A stretch of 56,536 nucleotides of DNA. It comes from Gelidibacter gilvus. GTDB lineage: Bacteria; Bacteroidota; Bacteroidia; Flavobacteriales; Flavobacteriaceae. The notes beneath the pieces were generated by a model. It was not told the DNA's origin, did no database searches, and saw only the letters and a list, made by a program, of their open reading frames with translations. Location of the stretch: contig NZ_SDDZ01000021.1 of assembly GCF_004115975.1 (NCBI RefSeq), forward strand, positions 1 through 56,536, given 5' to 3'. Shown piece after piece: positions 35,019 through 44,352 of the stretch; position 1 is the stretch's first letter; each line of letters starts with the position of its first letter. The position numbers were made by a program, and so were the translations under genes.

Positions 35019-37715
35019 ATGAAAAAATTACTACTTTTTGCTTTGTTTGTAAATCTGACTTTGGTTGGATTTTCACAAACCACATATACTGTAAACACTA
35101 CAGATGATTTACCAGACGCCAATATTGACGATTCCGACTGTGCCGATGCCAATGGAAATTGTACGCTACGTGCAGCTATTGAAAATGCAAATAAAACAAG
35201 TACTAAAGATATTATTGCTTTTAATATATCTGGAACGGCGCCATTTACGATTGTAATTACGGGGAGTGAGTTGCCAGCCATTACTTATCCCATAATTATT
35301 GATGGTCGTACACAAACAGGATATGCCATAAAACACATGCCTCTAATTGAGATCGACGGCTCCACTTTGCCAATAGATAACTCTGGACTGAGGCTTTTTG
35401 GGTTATCTAATAATTCAGAAATTTATGGCTTATCCATTGGTGGTTTTCAAAGGTCGGCTGTAGCTCCATATTATACTGGGGGTTATGGTATTGATGTGAG
35501 AACACAAAACACTATTGTTCAAAGTAATTATCTTGGGCTGAAACCAGATGGCACTACTTTAAATCGAAATGAATGGGGTGTGTTTTTTTTAGATAGCGGA
35601 AATAATAAGGTAGGTGGTACAGGCGCTTTTGAAGGCAATGTTGTTTCAGGTAATTATGTTGGAGGTGTAACATTTCAAGGTATAGGATGTTCTAATAATG
35701 TTGTTCAAGGAAATTTGTTAGGTACAGATGCTACCGGCCTATTAGCAAGAGGAAACAATTTTAATCTTCAATTTATAGATGCGCCCAATAATATCGTTGG
35801 AGGCAATTCGCCAGGGGCTAGAAACGTCATATCGGCTGGTGTGAATTCACGGTTTGGGGTAGTCGAAGGTGCGAGTGAAGATGGGACAGGTATGTCCATC
35901 AGTGGCGTTAATTCAAAAAACATCTCTATTATCGGTAACTATATTGGCACAGATATTACGGGAACAAAAGCTTTACCAAATACCAGAGGTGGCATATTGC
36001 TGCTCTTTGGCGCAAATAATATAACTATTGGAGGTGAGGGCGCTGGAGAGAGAAATGTAATTTCAGGAAACGGATTCTATAGTTCAGGAGCTTCGTTCTT
36101 CGGAGGTATTTATTTTCAGGGCAATGTTGTATCTAATACTATAAAAGGAAACTATATAGGTGTTGATGCCACTGGAAATGTGGCATTGCCAAATTCGACA
36201 GGGATTTATATACAAATAGAAAGCAACAATAATATTATTGGAGGAACAACACCAAGTTCTAGAAATATTATCTCTGGAAATAAGGATGATGGAATTAGTA
36301 TACGTAGCAGCGAGAACAACCAAATAATAGGCAATTATATAGGTTTAAATGCTTCAGGAACTGGATCGATACCTAATGCAGATGGCGTACGATTATACAG
36401 TACCTCAACAAAAAACATTATCGGAGGTGCTAATCCTTTAGAGAGAAATATTATTTCTGGAAACAGTTCTGCTGGAATTATTGCTTTAGGTGGTGAATCA
36501 CATGTTATTCGAAATAATTATATAGGCTTAAATCCAAGTGGAAATAGTGTTATAAGCAATGGACTTTATGGATTAGGACTTGGTGGGGATTTAACGGGAA
36601 CTCGAGTTTTCGAAAATGTTATTTCAGGCAATGGTACAGTTTCAAACTCATTTGCAAGTAACGTTTTCATTGGAGCGGGACGTGGTGTGAGTTTTTATAG
36701 CAATAAATTAGGAACCTTACCAGATGGGAATACATCAGTTTCTAATATGTCGCATGGCTTATTTCTCAATAATTCAAGGAATAATATCATCGGGGGGGAA
36801 ACAGCACTTGAAGGTAATATTATAGGGGGGCATCTTAAAGATGGTGTGTTGATGTTGTTTGAAAGTAGCAATAATATCTTTAGTCACAATAAAATAGGTG
36901 TTGGAGCAGATGGTAGTACGAGTCTAGGGAATGCTGGGGTAGGAATAAATATTTCAGGAGCTATTTTGGGTGGTACAATCACTAATAATATAATAGCCAA
37001 TAATAGAAGAGGAGTAATGATAGATCCTACTATAGGTATTGCAACCCAGATTGCTATATCGGAAAATAGCATCTTTAACAATTCAGTCATAGGCATTGAC
37101 TTGGTAGGAACCACAGCAAACGATGTGGGTGATGCCGATACAGGAGTCAACAATCTTCAAAACTCACCTGAAGTCAGCAGCATTAAATACTTAGGGTCTG
37201 ATAAAATAGAAATCAAGTATGAAGTTACAAGCGCGGTAACCAATTCTGCTTATCCTTTAGTAATTGAATTCTTTGGAGCAGTCAATGGTCAGGGTAAATT
37301 CTTTATAAGCTCCGATAGTTATACAGCGCCGGGAGTAAAAACAGTATCCATAGATCTTCCAAGTGGATATGACCCTGATGATTATAATAACATCGTAGCA
37401 ACGGCCACCGATGCTAATGGAAATACCTCAGAATTTGGAGTGAATGTGAGTTACACCTTATCTGTTTCACAGTTTGAAAATCAAATTGTCAAGCTTTATC
37501 CTAATCCGGTTTCCAACAGATTGTATCTGCAATTTCCAGATTCAGAAAATTATAATTTAAAACTAGTGAATGCCTTGGGTCAGGTGGTTTTAATGAAGAA
37601 AAATGCTGCGTCTTCACTAGAATTGGATGTTTCAGCTTTAACCAATGGCATGTATTTTTTAAATGTATCGTCGGAAAGCAGAACCTCAGAAACTCTCAAG
37701 TTTATCAAGAATTAA
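35019..37715 (+). CDS. CSLREA-type right-handed beta-helix protein, T9SS cargo
   Basis: 898 aa. Signal peptide ending GFSQ, then YTVNTTDD and CTLRAAIENAN, the CSLREA-type motif, then a long series of NVISGN...NYIG.D..G repeats (about 130-700) typical of parallel beta-helices of the pectate-lyase or passenger type, a beta-sandwich stretch, and a T9SS type A tail (LYPNPVSNRLY ... SETLKFIKN). It is likely a secreted or surface protein. No catalytic signature was recognised. It lies 36 bases after the DUF4412-like gene and 10 bases before a lipoprotein gene, so it is operonic. Confidence 0.88.
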   Translation: MKKLLLFALFVNLTLVGFSQTTYTVNTTDDLPDANIDDSDCADANGNCTLRAAIENANKTSTKDIIAFNISGTAPFTIVITGSELPAITYPIIIDGRTQTGYAIKHMPLIEIDGSTLPIDNSGLRLFGLSNNSEIYGLSIGGFQRSAVAPYYTGGYGIDVRTQNTIVQSNYLGLKPDGTTLNRNEWGVFFLDSGNNKVGGTGAFEGNVVSGNYVGGVTFQGIGCSNNVVQGNLLGTDATGLLARGNNFNLQFIDAPNNIVGGNSPGARNVISAGVNSRFGVVEGASEDGTGMSISGVNSKNISIIGNYIGTDITGTKALPNTRGGILLLFGANNITIGGEGAGERNVISGNGFYSSGASFFGGIYFQGNVVSNTIKGNYIGVDATGNVALPNSTGIYIQIESNNNIIGGTTPSSRNIISGNKDDGISIRSSENNQIIGNYIGLNASGTGSIPNADGVRLYSTSTKNIIGGANPLERNIISGNSSAGIIALGGESHVIRNNYIGLNPSGNSVISNGLYGLGLGGDLTGTRVFENVISGNGTVSNSFASNVFIGAGRGVSFYSNKLGTLPDGNTSVSNMSHGLFLNNSRNNIIGGETALEGNIIGGHLKDGVLMLFESSNNIFSHNKIGVGADGSTSLGNAGVGINISGAILGGTITNNIIANNRRGVMIDPTIGIATQIAISENSIFNNSVIGIDLVGTTANDVGDADTGVNNLQNSPEVSSIKYLGSDKIEIKYEVTSAVTNSAYPLVIEFFGAVNGQGKFFISSDSYTAPGVKTVSIDLPSGYDPDDYNNIVATATDANGNTSEFGVNVSYTLSVSQFENQIVKLYPNPVSNRLYLQFPDSENYNLKLVNALGQVVLMKKNAASSLELDVSALTNGMYFLNVSSESRTSETLKFIKN

Positions 37716-37725
37716 AAATACACTT

Positions 37726-38295
37726 ATGAAAACCTATTTAAGGATACTCGTTATTTTAATACTGGTGTCTTCTTGTCAAGAAAACAAGAAAGAAGATGAG
37801 CATCTGGACACAACAATAAGAAAAGAGAAAACGTCTCAAAAAAAGGACATTCCTAAAGATGTGAAATCAGTAGAATTTCCTGTAGAAGCGCAATTCGAAG
37901 CTTTTTTTCCAAAAACGCTAGGCCCTTATAATCGTATCAATATTGGCGTATCAGAAGTGTTAGGTTCTGCGTCAGGAGCCTACATAAAAGGAAAAGATTA
38001 TGGCAATCTTATGACCTATTATGTTACGGATGGCTATAGGAAAGGATCAGCTGCCATAAGAAACTTTGAGGATGCTTATCAATCAAATCATAAGTGGTCG
38101 GATGGTTCAGAACATATCAGTAAAGAGCGCGACGGTTTTAAAACCGTCGCCCTTCTTCGAGAAAAATACAATACTTATAAAATTTCAATGCTGTATAATA
38201 ACCGTTTCGAACTTACGGTAGAAGGGCATGAAAAAGCTGACGAGCTTTGGGGCTATTTGAAGCAGGCGGATATGAAAATGCTGGATGCCAAATAA
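37726..38295 (+). CDS. Lipoprotein of unknown function
   Basis: 189 aa from ATG 37726; the frame runs back into the preceding gene, but this start gives a lipoprotein signal (MKTYLRILVILILVSSC). The mature part has a charged, low-complexity segment followed by an alpha/beta domain (FFPKTLGPYNRINIGVSEVLG, YVTDGYRKGSAAIRNFEDAY). No family was recognised. The 5' junction (T9SS tail, short gap, MKTY) is repeated at 42.0 kb. Confidence 0.7.
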   Translation: MKTYLRILVILILVSSCQENKKEDEHLDTTIRKEKTSQKKDIPKDVKSVEFPVEAQFEAFFPKTLGPYNRINIGVSEVLGSASGAYIKGKDYGNLMTYYVTDGYRKGSAAIRNFEDAYQSNHKWSDGSEHISKERDGFKTVALLREKYNTYKISMLYNNRFELTVEGHEKADELWGYLKQADMKMLDAK

Positions 38296-38337
38296 AACCA
38301 ATAAAGTTTCGAATTGTTTTTTTTATTAAAATTTCCA

Positions 38338-41300
38338 ATGAACAAACAAGAACATTATACGCCTAGCTACAACTCCCGTCGTGCATTTATGCAACAAATG
38401 GCTTTATGCTATATGGCAGCACATTTGCCATTGTCATTTGTTGGTTGCGCCGATAAGGAGAAGTCTTATGTAGGATCAGGGAAACCGCCCTACAAAATTT
38501 GGGAGGAAATGCTCATGGCTTTGCAAACCTGTCCAGATTATTTGGATGGTCGTATGAAAGCATTGGTTGCAGCTAAAGATCCTGAAGCCATATTTAATTT
38601 TGTGAGGGATGAAATCTACCTGATGCCAACCTCCAATAAATCCATTGGTTACTCAGGATCACAATTCAAATGGGGCATCAAAGGCGTTTTGCGTTATGGG
38701 ATGGCAACACCCCGAGAAAAGGCAGAATTGCTAAATCAGATGCTTTCAGAGGCTGGATTTACTTCTAAAGTAATGTTTGAGCGCACCGATATTGGACTTG
38801 ACGAAGCCATGTCGTTTTTTTTCCGTCCCATCCAAAGAAAATACGATTTGGAAGTTTCTAAAAAACAATGGAAACAATGGAAGAAAGATCTCAAAGTTGA
38901 TGCTGATTTCAAAAGTGAAATTCCAGTCTTTGATCGAGATCTTTCAAAATCCAATGCACTAGCGGAAAAACTTTGGAGTTTTATTCCGGATAAAGAAAAT
39001 TTAAAAACGGCTACTTTCGATTTTAGATGGGATAATTACCGAACGCCCACCGTCCAATTTGAAAAGGATGGCGAAACTTTCTATGCCCACTTATTTGATT
39101 CTGAAATTCCCTTCGGAAAATTAAAGAATGATGGACGATTGAATGATGCTGAACCGGTAAAATTGAATGACGATAAGGTCGAAATCAAACTGACTTATAG
39201 AGAAGCCATTCATCCTGATAAAGAAATGGAACTGATTTCAGGTTCCTGGAACGCGAGAGATTTGATTGGAAGTCAAGTGCATTTTGCAAATCTCCACGGC
39301 CTCAATTTAGAGCAATCCTCTTACACACCAGTTGGCAGTTTACGCATTTTCACGCCAACTTTGGCTTTTCAGGATTTTGATGCCACGCTCGAAGTGATGC
39401 AAGAACGTTCGTTTATTGCAGATCCATTCACATTGGAAGGCAAAAAAATTCAATTAGCAGATGCTGAAGAAAACGCCAATGCACCTATTATTTTTAAGAC
39501 TACAAGTCCAGAATTACTGAAGTCCATAAATGCAGTTTCATTAAAAGCCATTCCGGTAAATAAAGCTTTGGTTAAACTGGAGGTAACTCCGATTGATTCT
39601 GAAGGGAAATTCGTGGAAGGTTTGCAAGCCGGTGATTTTACTTTTGCAGATAATGAGCAACCTACTCAGGTATTGATGGAGTCCAACCAGCAAGCGCCTT
39701 CGATACTTATTTTATACGATGGTTCTTTCAGTATGCCAAAGGAGTATTTTTCCGAAAATATGGACCGCTTTGTTGAAAACCTTGAAAAAAGTATACTTTC
39801 AAATTTTCCTGCAGCTTATATTCGAAAATGGGAAACGAGCTCAAACTTGTTTACATGGTTGCTAAAGGCTTCAAAAACGAGTTGTGATCTTATAATTTTT
39901 GCTACAGATGGCGATAACGAGGATGTCTATAACGAAGAGGATTTTCAATCTTACACTAACGGTTCGCCAGCAATTATTCTCAATGTCAATAATAGTGAAG
40001 CTGTTCATATCAAAGAAACCTTTGAGAAAATGGCGGAAGTTACCAATGGTTTCGTGCTTGATGCCAAAGACCAAGCGGCAACCTTGGAGAAAATTGCGAA
40101 TTATGTCAACGGTTTGGAGATTCCTCCATATACCTTTTCCTTTTACGCACTTCCCGTTGAAAAACATGAGGTTGTGCTACAGATCGATCAAAAACGACTG
40201 ACTGCTAAGGCTCAATTTTTATTGTCAATAGATGAAGATCTTGATGTTCATGTCGGTATCATCGGAATTTATCTGGATTTATTAGTTGGAAAAACTCGAG
40301 TGAAACGCGTTTTGGCAGGTTGGGATCCCATCACTCGAAGAAATCAGAAACCTAATAATGCGCATTTTCAAGATGTCAAAAGTTTGATGTTGGGCGGAAC
40401 AACCTTTTATTTTGAAGGCGAAGGGCCAACCATTGCTACTTCAATTGTCGATTTACTCAAATATAAACTCTCAACGCGCGGGTGGGGAGAAGCGCTTTTG
40501 GAAGATGATATAGAAACAGCTAAAACCGAATTTGAAAAGGGGGTTTATCAATATCATCCAAAAGCAATGTCATTGTTGGCGCCACTAGAAGATCACGTCA
40601 CAAAGAGCTCGTTCACATTCGCATCAGGCATGCGGGTTGGTATCTATAAACAAAAGCTTGATGTTGAAGGCAAAAAGGCAACTGAATCGTTCGATTTTTT
40701 ACCAACCTCAAATTATGAGAGTTTTGTTAGGGACACTGGAGATGCTTTTCAAATCAATCTTCAAAAAACAGCCCAATTGGCTATTCGTGAAGCTTTTCTT
40801 TTCAAAAATAGCACGTATGCAGCTTTAAGCAATACACCCCTTATTGAAAGAATGGATGCCATTTCTAAGGACTGGTTTAAAGATTTAGATACAAAAAATG
40901 TAGATTATTACTATTGGTATGAACGTTTGTATCGTGGCAATAATAATTTCAAAGTATTTGATCCTTCAAAAGTCAATACGGCTTATTGGGAAATTAACCC
41001 GCAAGGCGAGCTTTATGGGATTTTGAGAGATGGGACTGGTGGTGGTTCTGATGAAGAGATTTTGGAAGAGTTAGCACAGATTATGATGTTGATGCGTGTG
41101 TACATAGCTGTTATTCAAAAAATGGGTGGGGTTAATTCCATTGGCGGGACGTCACTTGCTATTGTAGCAGTATATGGTGTGACCTTAGTAAGATTATATG
41201 CCATTGTATGTGAGACTATTGTCCTTATGGATGCTAGAGGAATGAATGCTAAAATTGCGGAAGCATTGAAAGATTTTGCTCGCAGTGTTGCCAATATTAT

Positions 41301-41394
41301 TTTCTATTCTTTTGGAGGAAGTGCCTTTGGAGAAATGCCTGGATTGAATCAACTTATTGAATCTATAGAAGCAACTTCAAACCCTTATAATTAA
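38338..41394 (+). CDS. Tat-type lipoprotein with transglutaminase-like and vWA regions
   Basis: 1018 aa from ATG 38338. The N-terminus SRRAFMQQM with a hydrophobic core and LSFVGC fits a Tat lipoprotein signal. Residues of about 45-165 resemble a transglutaminase-like fold (MATPREKAELLNQMLSEAGFTSKVM), but the catalytic Cys that normally precedes this helix is absent. A vWA-like domain follows (about 450-620) with MIDAS residues DGSFS and TDGD. The C-terminal 300 residues are largely helical, with a hydrophobic stretch near 925-960. It resembles large vWA lipoproteins of unknown role. Ligand and partners are unknown. Confidence 0.7.
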   Translation: MNKQEHYTPSYNSRRAFMQQMALCYMAAHLPLSFVGCADKEKSYVGSGKPPYKIWEEMLMALQTCPDYLDGRMKALVAAKDPEAIFNFVRDEIYLMPTSNKSIGYSGSQFKWGIKGVLRYGMATPREKAELLNQMLSEAGFTSKVMFERTDIGLDEAMSFFFRPIQRKYDLEVSKKQWKQWKKDLKVDADFKSEIPVFDRDLSKSNALAEKLWSFIPDKENLKTATFDFRWDNYRTPTVQFEKDGETFYAHLFDSEIPFGKLKNDGRLNDAEPVKLNDDKVEIKLTYREAIHPDKEMELISGSWNARDLIGSQVHFANLHGLNLEQSSYTPVGSLRIFTPTLAFQDFDATLEVMQERSFIADPFTLEGKKIQLADAEENANAPIIFKTTSPELLKSINAVSLKAIPVNKALVKLEVTPIDSEGKFVEGLQAGDFTFADNEQPTQVLMESNQQAPSILILYDGSFSMPKEYFSENMDRFVENLEKSILSNFPAAYIRKWETSSNLFTWLLKASKTSCDLIIFATDGDNEDVYNEEDFQSYTNGSPAIILNVNNSEAVHIKETFEKMAEVTNGFVLDAKDQAATLEKIANYVNGLEIPPYTFSFYALPVEKHEVVLQIDQKRLTAKAQFLLSIDEDLDVHVGIIGIYLDLLVGKTRVKRVLAGWDPITRRNQKPNNAHFQDVKSLMLGGTTFYFEGEGPTIATSIVDLLKYKLSTRGWGEALLEDDIETAKTEFEKGVYQYHPKAMSLLAPLEDHVTKSSFTFASGMRVGIYKQKLDVEGKKATESFDFLPTSNYESFVRDTGDAFQINLQKTAQLAIREAFLFKNSTYAALSNTPLIERMDAISKDWFKDLDTKNVDYYYWYERLYRGNNNFKVFDPSKVNTAYWEINPQGELYGILRDGTGGGSDEEILEELAQIMMLMRVYIAVIQKMGGVNSIGGTSLAIVAVYGVTLVRLYAIVCETIVLMDARGMNAKIAEALKDFARSVANIIFYSFGGSAFGEMPGLNQLIESIEATSNPYN

Positions 41395-41404
41395 ATGAAA
41401 ACTC

Positions 41405-41896
41405 ATGGAGCATTTCACTTTTATAGACCAAAAAATTGATATCCTGGGCCTCATTGCTTTGGTGGTGGCAACACCGTTTTTTATTTTTTTTGTCCGAAAC
41501 GTTATGCTTTCAAAAGCGTCAAAAAATTGGCCAAAAGTTAATGGTACCATCATCAATATTCCCAATATGCCGACAGTTCGAAAATATAGTATGGAATATG
41601 AATATGAAGTTGGAGGAACTACCTATAGAAACCGACGTGTCTTTTACTCAAATATTGATGCCTATTCCATTAGTCTAGCGATAGAATTTGATAAAAAATA
41701 TAGTAAACACCAAATTGTTGACGTATTCTACAATCCCAAAAAACCAAAACAGGCCGTCTTGGAACCTGGAAGAATTGACGGTGCATTTTTAGGTGTTGCG
41801 CTATTAGGAATGGTCGTGATTTATGGTGTTTTTGCTGTTTTTGCCCCCACACTGTATGCTCAATTTATAGATTTATTATTTCAAATATTTAATTAA
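41405..41896 (+). CDS. DUF3592 membrane protein
   Basis: 163 aa. Two membrane helices (about 12-33 and 130-155) flank an external beta domain with the family motifs WPKVNGTI, YEYEVGGTTYRNRRVFYS and VDVFYNPKKPKQAVLEPG. DUF3592 proteins are of unknown function. It starts 10 bases after the vWA lipoprotein gene and is probably co-transcribed. Confidence 0.85.
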   Translation: MEHFTFIDQKIDILGLIALVVATPFFIFFVRNVMLSKASKNWPKVNGTIINIPNMPTVRKYSMEYEYEVGGTTYRNRRVFYSNIDAYSISLAIEFDKKYSKHQIVDVFYNPKKPKQAVLEPGRIDGAFLGVALLGMVVIYGVFAVFAPTLYAQFIDLLFQIFN

Positions 41897-41902
41897 TGTT
41901 AA

Positions 41903-42025
41903 TATAAAAAACAAAACGCATCGTCAACCTCATTAAATGTTTCAAGTCTGTCAAAAGGCCTTTATTTTTTAAATGTTTCTTCAGAAAACGCGCGTTCAGA
42001 AACCATCAAGTTCATTAAAAACTAA
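41903..42025 (+). pseudogene. 3' remnant of a T9SS cargo gene
   Basis: The frame reads KKQNASSTSLNVSSLSKGLYF, then LNVSSENARSETIKFIKN and a stop: only the last 40 codons of a T9SS sorting domain. It closely parallels the end of the beta-helix protein at 35019-37715 (MYFLNVSSESRTSETLKFIKN). As there, a gene starting MKTY follows a few bases later. The body of the gene is absent. Confidence 0.8.
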
Positions 42026-42029
42026 TTCT

Positions 42030-42737
42030 ATGAAAACATACTTTATTATTCTATTCAGCATCAGTTTGGTTGCTCTCGGATTTTCTCAAACACAACCAAA
42101 AGTTGATGATTATCCATTTGGAAAATCGGATGTCAATGTCATCATATTTCCCTTTGGAATGGAAAATCCAATAATAATTGGAACGATGTCTCGATCAGGA
42201 GATATTAATTTCGAGTTTCCTAAAGAACTTCCAAAGATTTCTAAGGAGACTGAAGAAAACTTTATGCAAGATTTGGTTTACACGGTCTTTAGCGTTTGCG
42301 ATGACGGTTTAAGAATGATTTCTGATAAAGATAATCTTCCGTCTTTTGAGGCAGGAGTGCTTTCGCTTTCCACTAGTGATAATCCGTATGCAGGTTTGAT
42401 AATGGCTGTTTCAGATGTAGCATTAATACCATGGATTGAAGATCCTGGTTATGAAGAACCTCTTTTTGGTTCTTATTTTGAATTGATTTATGTGCCCTCT
42501 GCTTTTAAATATGAAGGTGAATGTAAACAAACACGCTCGAGCATGAGTGATGATCCGGATATGGAGATTAGCTACAGTTTTAACCTGAACTTAAAAGCTG
42601 GTTTTAACTTCATAGAATATAAAATAGAAAGCATCCATAAAACAGATCCCAATGTGATGGCTTCTTTTCCTGATAAAGTCTCGATTATATCCGTAGAAGG
42701 CATCCCTAACTGTAAATGGGTTGGAAAATACTTTTAA
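42030..42737 (+). CDS. Exported protein of unknown function
   Basis: 235 aa from ATG 42030; the longer upstream frame lies in the T9SS-tail remnant. The signal peptide is MKTYFIILFSISLVALGFSQ. The mature part is beta-rich with two Cys near the C-terminus (GECKQTR and PNCKWVG) that could form a disulfide. No family was recognised. It is the last member of the exported-protein run. Confidence 0.7.
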   Translation: MKTYFIILFSISLVALGFSQTQPKVDDYPFGKSDVNVIIFPFGMENPIIIGTMSRSGDINFEFPKELPKISKETEENFMQDLVYTVFSVCDDGLRMISDKDNLPSFEAGVLSLSTSDNPYAGLIMAVSDVALIPWIEDPGYEEPLFGSYFELIYVPSAFKYEGECKQTRSSMSDDPDMEISYSFNLNLKAGFNFIEYKIESIHKTDPNVMASFPDKVSIISVEGIPNCKWVGKYF

Positions 42738-42800
42738 AACACCTTAAAAAAATTCGTATTTTTAAACGTGTTCAACTTATAAACCTGGATATCTTTTTTT

Positions 42801-43163
42801 ATGAACATCGAACAACTTCGCCACTATTGTGTTTCAAAAAAAGGAGTTACTGAAGATTTTCCTTTTGATGCGGATACCCTTGCATTTAAAGTATTGGGAA
42901 AAATGTTCGCATTAATAGGTTTGGAGAAATGGGAAGCAGGTCAAAAAACCATCAATCTGAAATGTGATCCTGATTATGCTGAAGAGTTGCGTGCAGAATA
43001 TGCCGCCATCTCTCCTGGTTACCACATGAGCAAAAAACACTGGAACACAATCGATCTGACCTCCGATGAAGTCTCTCCAAAATTCCTTGTTGAACTCATT
43101 GATCATTCCTACGATATGGTGGTCAAAGGCATGCCTAAAAAGATGCGGGATGCTCTCCAATAA
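42801..43163 (+). CDS. MmcQ/YjbR family protein
   Basis: 120 aa, the usual length. Family motifs are clear: the CyaY-like fold with FPFDADTLAFKVLGKMFAL, NLKCDPDYAEELR, PGYHMSKKHWNTIDL and a VKGMPKKMR C-terminus. It is cytoplasmic, and a DNA-binding role has been suggested for the family, but function is not settled. It is transcribed alone or with phnA downstream (112-base gap). Confidence 0.9.
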   Translation: MNIEQLRHYCVSKKGVTEDFPFDADTLAFKVLGKMFALIGLEKWEAGQKTINLKCDPDYAEELRAEYAAISPGYHMSKKHWNTIDLTSDEVSPKFLVELIDHSYDMVVKGMPKKMRDALQ

Positions 43164-43275
43164 AAATGTTATCTTCGCACCGCAGAAATTTTAATTCTGC
43201 AATTTGTCTGCACTAGAAAATGATGTTCGGGCAATTCAAAATTCATAAATCGTTAATCTACAATCGTTAATCAAT

Positions 43276-43854
43276 ATGAGCGTTATTCAAATGCTTCAAG
43301 ATAGAAGCAACAGTACCTGCGAACTATGTGGTTCCAAAGAAAATCTTTCACAATATACTATTCCGCCATCGCTGAATGAAAATGTAGCCAATGATGTGTT
43401 GGTCTGCAAAACTTGTTTGGATCAAATAGAGGGTAAAGTGGAAATGGATTCCAACCATTGGCGTTGTTTGAATGATAGCATGTGGAGTGAGCATGTGGCC
43501 GTTCAAATTATGGCCTGGCGCATGCTTCAAAGATTGCGTGGTGAAGGTTGGCCAAAAGATTTATTGGACATGATGTATCTTGATGATGAAGCATTGGCTT
43601 TGGCAAGAGCGACAGGTGAACATGAGGACGAAGCTAACAAGATCATCCATCGTGATGTGAATGGTGTTGTATTGGAAGCTGGCGATTCTGTTGTTTTGAT
43701 CAAAGATTTAAAGGTCAAAGGTTCAAGTATGGTCGCCAAACAAGGTACAGCGGTCAGGAACATTCGTTTAGACCATGAAAATGCTGAATTTATTGAAGGT
43801 CGCGTTGACGGTCAGCAGATTGTCATCATTACAAAATATGTGAAAAAGAGCTAA
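43276..43854 (+). CDS. PhnA/YjdM-type zinc-ribbon protein
   Basis: 192 aa. The N-terminal zinc ribbon has CELC and CKTC pairs. The C-terminal PhnA domain is clear (RDVNGVVLEAGDSVVLIKDLKVKG, AVRNIRL, IEGRVDGQQIVI). Despite the historical name, a role in phosphonate use is unproven. The middle extension (about 55-120) is common in the Bacteroidota form. A hairpin (GCAGAAATTTTAATTCTGC, 43182-43200) and a TATCTTCG -7-like box (43170-43177) lie upstream. Confidence 0.88.
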   Translation: MSVIQMLQDRSNSTCELCGSKENLSQYTIPPSLNENVANDVLVCKTCLDQIEGKVEMDSNHWRCLNDSMWSEHVAVQIMAWRMLQRLRGEGWPKDLLDMMYLDDEALALARATGEHEDEANKIIHRDVNGVVLEAGDSVVLIKDLKVKGSSMVAKQGTAVRNIRLDHENAEFIEGRVDGQQIVIITKYVKKS

Positions 43855-43864
43855 ATTTTTCAAT

Positions 43865-43908
43865 TAGGAAAGGTTGGAGTTTTTCTATAGGAATTTCAAC
43901 TTTTCCTA
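43865..43908. terminator. Bidirectional terminator between phnA and the small membrane gene
   Basis: TAGGAAAGGTTGGAGTTTTT faces GAATTTCAACTTTTCCTA, giving an imperfect stem of about 16 bp located between two convergent stops. Confidence 0.6.
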
Positions 43909-43924
43909 CTTTATAAGTCACGCG

Positions 43925-44068
43925 TCAATCCTCTTTATCCTTTCTTTTAAAAAGCCCAAATCCAAGCGGCAACATGAAGAACAGAAAGAAAAACTTCCCC
44001 GAAAGGACGCCATAAATTGTTATTAGGGCCGCAACGGTCAAAAGTATCCAAACGTATTTTGTTTTCAT
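43925..44068 (-). CDS. 47-residue membrane protein
   Basis: Minus-strand ORF from ATG 44068 to TGA at 43925-43927. It begins MKTKYVWILLTVAALITIYG, continues through a second hydrophobic segment (FFFLFFMLPLGFGLF) and ends with a charged KRKDKED tail, so it has one or two membrane helices. Composition fits a real small protein with a positive-outside-the-core tail. No family was recognised. Convergent with the phnA gene. Confidence 0.5.
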   Translation of the reverse strand: MKTKYVWILLTVAALITIYGVLSGKFFFLFFMLPLGFGLFKRKDKED

Positions 44069-44244
44069 TTTGTAGTTGATTTTCTATAGACTAAGACGGT
44101 CATGTCCAAAGCCATTTTGAGCTGTACTTTAAAGGTGATACATTAAAATTTCTGCTGTTTTAGCACTAACACTTTAGAACTTTCCAAAAATACATCTATT
44201 ATTTTATCTGATTATAGTCTATGACCTAAGGGTAGTGAAATATG

Positions 44245-44276
44245 TTGTGACCTTTCCGACGATTTGATTAAATTTG
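44245..44276 (+). promoter_or_regulatory. Promoter candidate for the DUF885 gene
   Basis: TTG at 44245-44247, a 21-base spacer and TAAATTTG at 44269-44276 match the Bacteroidota consensus. Transcription would start near 44283, about 70 bases before the ATG. Confidence 0.5.
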
Positions 44277-44352
44277 TTTTGTTAGGCGGAATCTATTGAA
44301 TTAGCTCGTGGATTTGTTGCCAAAACAAGTATAAAATAATCAGAAACACGTT

